A DNA stretch of 64,000 nucleotides from Actinomadura rupiterrae (GTDB lineage Bacteria; Actinomycetota; Actinomycetes; Streptosporangiales; Streptosporangiaceae): assembly GCF_024172125.1 (NCBI RefSeq), contig NZ_JAMZEA010000015.1, positions 186,001 to 250,000 of the forward strand. Reading direction: 5' to 3'. The position numbers and the translations under genes are program-made. Positions within the stretch are counted from its first letter, which is position 1, and each line of letters starts with the position of its first letter. Below, one piece after another: positions 58,082-64,000 of this stretch. The notes below the pieces were generated by a model. It did not search any database, had not been told where the DNA came from, and saw only the letters and a program-made list of their open reading frames with translations.

Positions 58082-58996
58082 ATGATCGATCCACGGAGGC
58101 TGCGGGTGCTGCGGGCCCTGGCGGAGCACGGGACGGTCACCGCGGCGGCCCGGGCGCTGTACCTGTCGCCGTCGGCGGTGTCGCAGCAGCTCGCCGCGCT
58201 GGAGTCGGAGGTCGGGCACGCGCTGCTGGAGCGGCGCGGGCGGGCCGTCCGGCTGACCGCGCCGGGGCTGGTGCTGGCCGAGCACGCGGCCGAGATCGCG
58301 ATCCAGCTGGAGCGCGCCGAGGCCGACCTCGCCGCGGTGTCGGCCGGTGTGGCGGGCGAGGTGACGATCGCCGCGTTCTCCACGGCGATCACCGAGGTCG
58401 TCGCGCCGCTGGTGGCCGACTCGCCGCCCCGGGTGCGGATCAGGGTCAAGGACGCCGAGGGGCGCGCCGCGCTCGGCCTGCTGCTGGACGGCGAGGCGGA
58501 CGTGACGGTAGCGGTGGCCAACCGCGACACGCTCGGCTCGGGTGAGGACTCGCTGCTCAGGGAGCCGCTCTACACCGAGCCGTTCGACGCCGTCCTTCCG
58601 CCGGGGCATCCGCTGGCGCGGGAGGACGACGCCCTCGAACTGGCGGCCCTCGCGTCCGCGCCGTGGATCACGCCGTGGCCGGGCAACCCGGTGCGGGAGG
58701 TGGTGCTGCGCGCGTGCGAGAGCGCCGGGTTCCAGCCCCGCGTCCAGTGCGTCTCGGACGACTTCCGCGCCGTCTGCGCGCTGGTCGCGGTGGGCGCGGG
58801 GGTCGCGCTGGTCCCGCGCTCGGCGCTGTCGGGGCTCGGACGGACCAAGGCGGCCGTCCGTCCGGTGCTGAACGCCCCGACGCGTCCGGTCTTCACCGCG
58901 ATCAGGCGCGGCAGCCAGGACCACCCGCTCCTGAAGTTCGCCCTGGACGGCCTGCGCGCCAAGGCCCGCGCCCTCACCCCGTCCGGAGAATCCTGA
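58082..58996 (+). CDS. LysR-family regulator, ArgP/ICiA-like
   Basis: A 304-residue protein. The helix-turn-helix reads RLRVLRALAEHGTVTAAARA, LYLSPSAVSQQLAALESEVGH, followed by a LysR substrate domain. It is divergent from tdh-kbl, 91 bases away, and so probably controls threonine breakdown, with threonine or a product as effector; this is inference from context. It ends with in-gap 21-bp repeats. Confidence 0.92.
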   Translation: MIDPRRLRVLRALAEHGTVTAAARALYLSPSAVSQQLAALESEVGHALLERRGRAVRLTAPGLVLAEHAAEIAIQLERAEADLAAVSAGVAGEVTIAAFSTAITEVVAPLVADSPPRVRIRVKDAEGRAALGLLLDGEADVTVAVANRDTLGSGEDSLLREPLYTEPFDAVLPPGHPLAREDDALELAALASAPWITPWPGNPVREVVLRACESAGFQPRVQCVSDDFRAVCALVAVGAGVALVPRSALSGLGRTKAAVRPVLNAPTRPVFTAIRRGSQDHPLLKFALDGLRAKARALTPSGES

Positions 58997-59058
58997 GCGC
59001 CCCGTCCGCAACGCTCAGAGCCCCGTCCGGAACGCCCAGAGCGCCGACCGGAACGCCG
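58996..59058. repeat. Three tandem 21-bp repeats between convergent genes
   Basis: Units related to AGAGCCCCGTCCGGAACGCC start at 58996, 59017 and 59038, just past the LysR stop and before the HxlR stop. They are moderately diverged and fill almost the whole gap. Confidence 0.8.
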
Positions 59059-59064
59059 AGAGCG

Positions 59065-59442
59065 TCACTCCGCCGCGTCGTGGGTGGCGTTGGCGCGGTC
59101 CACTTCGGCCATGTGCTCCTCGGCCCATGCCCGGACGACCGCGAGGGGGCCTTCGAGCGAGCGGCCGAGGTCTGTGAGCCGGTAGTGCACGCTCGGTGGG
59201 ACGGTCGGCTCCACGCGGCGCGCGACCAGGCCGTCCCGGACGAGGCTGCGCAGCGTCGCGGACAGCATCTTCTGGGAGATGCCGGGCATCCGCCGGCGCA
59301 GGTCGGCGAACCGGACCTCGTCCGGGGCCGCTTCGGCGAGCACCTTCACGGTCATGGACGTCCACTTGGTGCCGATCCGGTCGAGCAGCCGCCGCGTGGG
59401 GCACGCGGGGTCGAACAGATCGCCTCTGACCTGGGAGGTCAC
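59065..59442 (-). CDS. HxlR-family transcriptional regulator
   Basis: A 125-residue protein from GTG 59442. The core begins CPTRRLLDRIGTKWTSMTVKVLAE with the conserved Cys, then FADLRRRMPGISQKMLSATLRSL and the wing PPSVHYRLTDLG. It is divergent from the hydrolase gene at 59543, with a clear GGTAACC dyad between. The Cys may sense electrophiles. Confidence 0.92.
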   Translation of the reverse strand: MTSQVRGDLFDPACPTRRLLDRIGTKWTSMTVKVLAEAAPDEVRFADLRRRMPGISQKMLSATLRSLVRDGLVARRVEPTVPPSVHYRLTDLGRSLEGPLAVVRAWAEEHMAEVDRANATHDAAE

Positions 59443-59510
59443 CTCGGGCTCACCACCTGTCGCGAAAGTGCCTTCTTGGCCGCCACCAGGACGGATACCT
59501 ACGGTGTCAT

Positions 59511-59527
59511 GGTAACCAAAGGTAACC
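59511..59527. promoter_or_regulatory. HxlR operator GGTAACC-AAA-GGTAACC
   Basis: Two palindromic heptamers GGTAACC at 59511 and 59521, separated by AAA, make a 17-bp inverted repeat typical of HxlR/DUF24 operators. It lies 16 bases before the hydrolase start. Confidence 0.8.
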
Positions 59528-59542
59528 AGCGCAGGGGGATCC

Positions 59543-60376
59543 ATGGCGGGCATCGCACTCAGGACGATCACCACCAACGGCATCGAGGCCAACATCGCCG
59601 TCGCGGGCGAGGGCCCGGCGGTGCTGCTGCTGCACGGCTTCCCGCACACCTGGCGGTTGTGGAGCCGGATCATCCCGCAGCTGGCCGCCGACCACCGCGT
59701 CATCGCGCCTGACCTGCGCGGACTGGGCGGGACGACGCGGGCGGCGTCCGGCTACGACGCCGCCAATCTCGCGCTCGACGCCGAAGGCATCCTGGACGCT
59801 CTCGACGAGCCGGCGGCGACGGTCGTCGGGATCGACGCGGGCACGCCGCCCGCGTTCATGCTGGCCATGCGGCGTCCCGAACGCGTCCGGCGGCTCGTCC
59901 TGATGGAGTCGCTCCTCGGCACGCTGCCGGGCGCCGAGGAGTTCCTCGCGGGCGGCCCGCCCTGGTGGTTCGGCTTCCACTCCGTTCCTGACCTGCCCGA
60001 AACGGTCGTGGACGGGCGGGAGGCGCCGTACATCGACTGGTTTCTCAAGGCCGGCACGCTCGGACGCGGCGTCCCCCGCGAGATCAGGGACGAGTTCGTC
60101 AGCGCGTACACCGCCCGCGAGTCGCTGCGCTGCGCGTTCTCCTACTACCGAGCGATGCCCACCAGTGCGAAGCAGATCCAGGACGCGGCGGCCGCGGCCC
60201 GCCTGACCGTGCCGACCACGGCCATCGGCGCCCACCCGGTCGGCGACGCGCTCGAACGGCAGCTCCGGCCGATCGCCGACGACCTCACCGGGCACGTCCT
60301 GGAGGACTGCGGCCACATCATCCCCCTGGACCGCCCTGACGCCCTACTCGGCATCCTCGGCGGGCGCGACGTCTGA
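59543..60376 (+). CDS. Alpha/beta hydrolase with Asp nucleophile (epoxide-hydrolase-like)
   Basis: A 277-residue enzyme. Oxyanion motif LLLHGFPHTWRLW, DLRGLGGTTR, and the nucleophile elbow VVGIDAGTPPAFM with Asp but Ile-Asp-Ala instead of the usual His-Asp-Trp, and His in DCGHIIPLDRPD. ATG 59543 follows AGGGGGATCC. The upstream HxlR and operator imply induction by a reactive compound, which would fit an epoxide or related electrophile as substrate; this is inference. Confidence 0.88.
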   Translation: MAGIALRTITTNGIEANIAVAGEGPAVLLLHGFPHTWRLWSRIIPQLAADHRVIAPDLRGLGGTTRAASGYDAANLALDAEGILDALDEPAATVVGIDAGTPPAFMLAMRRPERVRRLVLMESLLGTLPGAEEFLAGGPPWWFGFHSVPDLPETVVDGREAPYIDWFLKAGTLGRGVPREIRDEFVSAYTARESLRCAFSYYRAMPTSAKQIQDAAAAARLTVPTTAIGAHPVGDALERQLRPIADDLTGHVLEDCGHIIPLDRPDALLGILGGRDV

Positions 60377-60395
60377 GCGCCGTCGCCCGGGTCGG

Positions 60396-60635
60396 TCAGG
60401 CGGTGGAGCCGAGTTCGGGGAGGTTCTGGGCCAGCGGCACGAACTCGGCGACCGACAGGAAGCCGTCCTTGTCGGTGTCGTACTCGGCGAACAGCGCCTT
60501 CACCAGGACGGACGGGTCGGTCAGCTCGCCGTCGGGGAACAGCCCGGCGATCGCGGCGCCCACTTCGTCCACGGTGAGCCGCCCGTCCCCGTCGGTGTCG
60601 TACTGGGCGAAGACCGCTTCATACTGCTCGGACAT
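60396..60635 (-). CDS. Calmodulin-like EF-hand protein
   Basis: A 79-residue protein from ATG 60635 (GGAAGGGAA upstream). Two canonical EF-hand loops, DTDGDGRLTVDE and DTDKDGFLSVAEF, have full Asp/Glu ligand sets. Such small calerythrin/CabD-like calcium binders are common in actinomycetes and buffer or sense calcium. It is convergent with the hydrolase gene. Confidence 0.93.
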   Translation of the reverse strand: MSEQYEAVFAQYDTDGDGRLTVDEVGAAIAGLFPDGELTDPSVLVKALFAEYDTDKDGFLSVAEFVPLAQNLPELGSTA

Positions 60636-60745
60636 GATTCCCTTCCACACCGGCGACAATGGCCACCGATCGTACTGCGCTCACCCGAGCGGGGGCACCT
60701 CGGTTCGGACGCGCACGCTGCGTCACGCGTCACTGCGCCACCGCC

Positions 60746-61375
60746 TCACTGCGCGACGGCCATGCCGAGCATCTGGCGCGTCGTCGAGTGCAGGTGGCGC
60801 CGGAAGCGCTCCACCTGAGCGGGGTTCTCCACGCCGCGCCGACCGCCGTCCGCGTCCAAAACCCCGGACGTCGCGAAGCCCTGGACCGACCAGATGATGG
60901 TCCAGAGAACGTATTCGGCATCGACGTTCGGGGCTATCTCGGCGATCCGCTGGACGGCCTTCTCCAGCGTCGGTCGGAGGAACCGGGATTCGACCTCGGT
61001 GATGTCGCGGGCGTCGGAAAGCCAGCGGTGCACCCAGAGCGCCGCCACTTCCGGGTGGGCCACGTAGAAATCGATGTAGTGGTCGAGCGATCGCAAGGAG
61101 TCGTCGCGATCGGGTGGCAAGGACTGGCATTCGTCCAGCGCCCGGCGTTCGGCGGACGCGGCCTCGTCCATGACGTCGAGGTAAAGCTCCCTTTTGCCTC
61201 CTGCTAGTCCTCTGACGGTCGCCACGTCGGTCCCGGCGGCCTCGGCGATCATCTCGGTGGTGACACCGTCGAACCCGAGGCCCGCGAACAGCCGCCGGGC
61301 GGCGTCCACGAGCCTCTGCAAGCCCTCGTCGGGGCCGGGGGCGCCCTGGCGAGGAATGTCCCGTTGATCCCACAT
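60746..61375 (-). CDS. TetR/AcrR-family regulator, paralogue of the one at 9907
   Basis: A 209-residue protein from ATG 61375. The DNA-binding part reads GLQRLVDAARRLFAGLGFDG, TTEMIAEAAGTDVATVRGLAGGKRELYLDV. The ligand domain includes AHPEVAALWVHRWLSDARDI and VLWTIIWSVQGFATSG, closely like the protein at 9907-10497. Target unknown. Confidence 0.87.
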   Translation of the reverse strand: MWDQRDIPRQGAPGPDEGLQRLVDAARRLFAGLGFDGVTTEMIAEAAGTDVATVRGLAGGKRELYLDVMDEAASAERRALDECQSLPPDRDDSLRSLDHYIDFYVAHPEVAALWVHRWLSDARDITEVESRFLRPTLEKAVQRIAEIAPNVDAEYVLWTIIWSVQGFATSGVLDADGGRRGVENPAQVERFRRHLHSTTRQMLGMAVAQ

Positions 61376-61509
61376 GAGGGAAGAGCCTACGAAGCGTCCT
61401 TTAAAGGCGTTCCCAAATGCGGGTCGATCTTGCATTGGGGAACGGGGTGTCGGACGCCGCGTCCGGGCGGGAGGGTGTGGGCTCCAGCCGTGACCAGGAG
61501 CGCGCTGCG

Positions 61510-62631
61510 ATGACCGCCCCCGACGACCCCCGCCGTCCCGACACCCCGGACCCCAGCCGGCCCGACACCCCGGACCCTCGACGGCCCGACACCCCGGGCT
61601 CCCAGCGGCCCGAGCCGCCGGTGGAGACCTTCGCCGACGAGCTGCGCGACGCGATCGCGCCCCGGACGGTCCTGCTGGTCACCGGCGTGGGGCTGCTGTG
61701 CTTGGGGTTCGTGCTGTCCTACCTCGGCGCGTTCCACAACCCGAAGCCGCACCGCATACCCGTGGACGTGGTCGCGCCGCAGCAGGTCAGCGCCCGGATC
61801 GTCGGCGGACTCAACGGCATCGACGGGCACCCGCTGCGCGCCAGGGCCATCGCCGACGAGGCCACCGGACGCGACCGGCTCACCCACGCCAAGACCGCCG
61901 CCGTCCTGATCGTCAACCCCAGTGGGAAGCAGGACCGGCTGCTGGTCGCCAGCGGCGGCGGCGCGACGGTCGTTAACGCCGTCCAGCGGATCGTGCCGTC
62001 CGCCGAGGCCACGCAGGGCCGCTCGGTCGCGGTCACCGACGCCGTCCCGCACCAGGACGGTGACGGCTCGACCGCCAGCGTCTTCTACATCGCGATCGGC
62101 TCGGTCCTCGCGGGGTACCTGCTCGCGGCCCTGCTCGGCATGGCGAAGGGCACCCGGCCCGCCACCTTCCGCCGGACGCTCTGGCGGCTGGGCGCGACGA
62201 TCCCGTATTCGCTGGTCATCGGGCTGGGCGTCGCGGCCATCACGGGGCCGCTGCTCGGCGCGCTCACCGGGCACTTCGGCGCGGTGTTCGCGATCTCGGC
62301 ACTGCTGACGCTCGCCGCCGCGACCGTGACGATGAGCTTCCAGATCCTGTTCGGCGTCGTCGGCATCGGCGTGACCATCCTGGTCTTCGTCATCATCGGC
62401 AACCCGAGCGCGGGCGGCGCGTACCCGTACCCGCTGCTCGCGCCGTTCTGGCGGGTCGTCGGCCGCTGGCTGCCGAACGGCGCGGGGGTGGACGCGCTGC
62501 GCCGCTGCGTCTACTTCCACGCCGCCGACATCGCGCCCCGGGTCTGGGTCATCGTCGTCTGGGCCCTCGCCGGGACGGCCCTGACCCTCGTCGCCGCCGC
62601 GACCCGCAAGCACCGCGCGTCCACGCCTTGA
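61510..62631 (+). CDS. Membrane protein, ABC-2/DUF3533-like topology
   Basis: A 373-residue protein from ATG 61510. A Pro-rich cytoplasmic start with a repeated RPDTPDP motif (27-bp DNA repeat, ~61545-61610) precedes one membrane segment (TVLLVTGVGLLCLGFVLSYL), an extracellular part of ~120 residues, and five further membrane segments. This order, and the terminal PLLAPFWRVVGRWLPNGAGVDALR, fit ABC-2/YhgE-type (DUF3533) proteins. No ATPase is adjacent. Confidence 0.75.
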   Translation: MTAPDDPRRPDTPDPSRPDTPDPRRPDTPGSQRPEPPVETFADELRDAIAPRTVLLVTGVGLLCLGFVLSYLGAFHNPKPHRIPVDVVAPQQVSARIVGGLNGIDGHPLRARAIADEATGRDRLTHAKTAAVLIVNPSGKQDRLLVASGGGATVVNAVQRIVPSAEATQGRSVAVTDAVPHQDGDGSTASVFYIAIGSVLAGYLLAALLGMAKGTRPATFRRTLWRLGATIPYSLVIGLGVAAITGPLLGALTGHFGAVFAISALLTLAAATVTMSFQILFGVVGIGVTILVFVIIGNPSAGGAYPYPLLAPFWRVVGRWLPNGAGVDALRRCVYFHAADIAPRVWVIVVWALAGTALTLVAAATRKHRASTP

Positions 62632-62669
62632 CCGGGTGGCGGCGCCCCCGCCGCCTATGATCATCGGTC

Positions 62670-63650
62670 ATGTCCCCCACTGATGACCAGATCCGCGAGC
62701 TCGTCCACCGGTTCGCCACGCTCGACATGACCGGCTGGGACGACGCCGCGTTCGACCGGGCCGCGGCGCACCTCGGCTGGCGACCCGCGGCGTCCGTCCC
62801 GGAGTGGCGGCGGTCGGACGAGCTGTACGACACCGGTCTCGGCACCGACCACGGGAGCTTCGCCCGGCACGGCTCCGGCAGCGAGGAGTCGCGGATCTCG
62901 GTCCGCGTGGGCGAGGGCGACGAGCTCTTCCTGCGGATGCGCGCGGCGTTGCAGCGCAGGCTGCGCAAGCCGTCGGTGATGCGCGGGCCGGGCCCGCTGC
63001 TGCGGTGGCGCGGACCCGTCCGGCTGCTGGAGCTGGAACGGATGTCGGACGCCGCGTACCTGACCGTCCGCCCCACCGAGCCCGTGGAGAACGACGAGTA
63101 CCGGACGGCGAAATGGGCCGAACCCGAGGACGGGCTCGGGCTGCTCGGCTACTGGCAGGTCGTCGGACGCGGCCCCGAGCTGGAAGGCGCGTTCTTCCCC
63201 GGCGGTTACTACGCCGACGACTGGGACGAGTTCGAGGAGCGGCTGGCGAGGACGCTGGAGTCGGTCGTCGGCGACTACGGTCTCCTGGAAAAGGACGGCC
63301 ACTTCACCGTGGTCGTCCACGCCCCTGGCGACCGGTTCGTCCAATGGACGACCGGTCTGGACTGGTCGCTGTACATCGAGGCCGGCAAGCCGCCCGGCCA
63401 CGGTGGCGCGTGGGTGGACGCGATGACCGAGCTCGGCTGGCCGATGGCGGACTCTGCTCGCAACGAGCCGACCGTGGGCCACGAGTTCCCGGTGGTCGGC
63501 GCGGAGGAGGCCGCAACGGCGGCGCGCATGCTGGTCGGCGCGCTGAAGAGCCACGGCGTCGATTTCGAGGGCCTCTGGTACGCGCCGATCTCGGCGGACC
63601 CGGACCTGCTGGGCATCGGCCTGCCCACGCGGCCGAACGGCCGCGTCTGA
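62670..63650 (+). CDS. Hypothetical protein (possible DUF6301/TY-Chap-type)
   Basis: A 326-residue soluble protein that I do not firmly recognise. The N-terminal QIRELVHRFATLDMTGWDDAAFDRAAAHLGW resembles an actinomycete-specific domain (DUF6301-like), and the middle LARTLESVVGDYGLLEKDGHF with FTVVVHAPGDRF could be a YbjN/CesT-like chaperone fold. No signal peptide. It is convergent with the S26 peptidase, abutting it by one base. Confidence 0.62.
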   Translation: MSPTDDQIRELVHRFATLDMTGWDDAAFDRAAAHLGWRPAASVPEWRRSDELYDTGLGTDHGSFARHGSGSEESRISVRVGEGDELFLRMRAALQRRLRKPSVMRGPGPLLRWRGPVRLLELERMSDAAYLTVRPTEPVENDEYRTAKWAEPEDGLGLLGYWQVVGRGPELEGAFFPGGYYADDWDEFEERLARTLESVVGDYGLLEKDGHFTVVVHAPGDRFVQWTTGLDWSLYIEAGKPPGHGGAWVDAMTELGWPMADSARNEPTVGHEFPVVGAEEAATAARMLVGALKSHGVDFEGLWYAPISADPDLLGIGLPTRPNGRV

Positions 63651-64000
63651 TCAGCTCGCGGTCCGCTCGCCGGCCGCGCGCAGGCGGGTGAGGACCACGC
63701 CGTACATCCGGTCGGACGGGCACAGGCCGTGCTGCTTGGAGTCGTCCGAGCGCTCGTGGTCGCCGCGCAGCACCAGCATGCCCGGCGGCACGCGTTCGGG
63801 CTGCTCCCCCGCCACCCAGTCCGGGACCGGGTCGCCGGGCACCGCGAGGACGCGCTTGACGTACCAGCCGCCCGCCCCGGACGGGGTGGGCGGCCCCTCC
63901 CACCCGGTGTTCCAGTCGGGCCGCTGGACGACCACGATCCGGCCGGCCCGGACGCGGCGGCGGTGCCGCAGCACCAGCAGCACGTCGCCCTGGTCCAGGG
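63651..64000 (-). CDS. S26-family signal peptidase, partial (5' end outside window)
   Basis: The visible C-terminal ~116 residues start LDQGDVLLVLRHR (the G-D-x-V-L-V segment after the missing catalytic Ser region), then GRIVVVQRP, the catalytic Lys in GGWYVKRVLAVPGDPVP and GDHERSDDSKQHGLCPSDRMYG (the GDN-x-x-x-S-x-DSR-x-x-G segment). This is the S26 fold; the size fits small actinomycete members, such as those that mature nickel superoxide dismutase, but no sodN is in view. Confidence 0.82.
   Translation of the reverse strand, partial: LDQGDVLLVLRHRRRVRAGRIVVVQRPDWNTGWEGPPTPSGAGGWYVKRVLAVPGDPVPDWVAGEQPERVPPGMLVLRGDHERSDDSKQHGLCPSDRMYGVVLTRLRAAGERTAS

Overview
The window is uniformly GC-rich. 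It uses GTG and TTG starts freely, has closely packed genes with frequent 4-base overlaps, and carries families typical of actinomycetes: DUF574 methyltransferases, a deazaflavin nitroreductase domain, an AI-2E exporter, PASTA and TusA-like small proteins, and many TetR, HxlR and MarR regulators. I infer a filamentous actinomycete chromosome, possibly Thermomonosporaceae or Streptosporangiales (Actinomadura-like). The genus is a guess. I see no tRNA, rRNA, CRISPR array or plasmid function.

Region 1 (1-14.3 kb) opens with the end of a winged-helix regulator. A complete NitT/TauT/THI5-type ABC importer (ATPase, permease, lipoprotein) follows. Then come scattered housekeeping and hypothetical genes: a thioesterase, a sigma-like factor, a TusA-like protein, a PASTA lipoprotein, a divergent SDR/LysR pair, a CBS protein, TetR and a Tat-exported TPR/aspartyl-protease-like protein. 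Region 2 (14.3-36.9 kb) holds two DUF574 methyltransferases, an AI-2E exporter, hydrolases, RsgA, GlpD and several regulator/target pairs read divergently: TetR with an SDR, Rrf2 with an NmrA-like protein, HxlR with a quinone-oxidoreductase-like protein, and TetR with an MFS exporter. Several of these pairs have palindromes or repeated boxes between them.

Region 3 (36.9-46.4 kb) is the accessory part. An IS110-family element with a structured upstream region and an IS256-family element lie next to a small gene cluster that looks biosynthetic. The cluster contains a glutamine-synthetase-like ligase on + and, on -, a tightly coupled operon: ATP-grasp amino-acid ligase, PF10014-type amino-acid dioxygenase, type III PLP decarboxylase and sulfotransferase, with two GTGA overlaps. 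The inferred logic is to hydroxylate, decarboxylate, sulfate and ligate an amino acid. The PLP enzyme carries an in-frame 66-bp tandem repeat, and a 173-bp MITE-like element flanked by CTAG sits at the sulfotransferase stop codon. I regard this cluster as the best candidate for an undescribed system.

Region 4 (46.5-64 kb) contains a tautomerase-like gene, a three-domain fusion (deazaflavin nitroreductase, hemerythrin, esterase), a STAS protein, a ferredoxin-reductase-like flavoprotein, a secreted BNR-repeat protein and hemF. It also has the threonine-catabolic pair tdh-kbl with a divergent LysR regulator, an HxlR/hydrolase pair with a clear operator, a calmodulin-like EF-hand protein and, at the edge, a partial S26 signal peptidase.

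Short in-frame or intergenic tandem repeats (9, 15, 21, 24 and 66 bp) recur across the window, and strong hairpin terminators mark several convergent gene ends.
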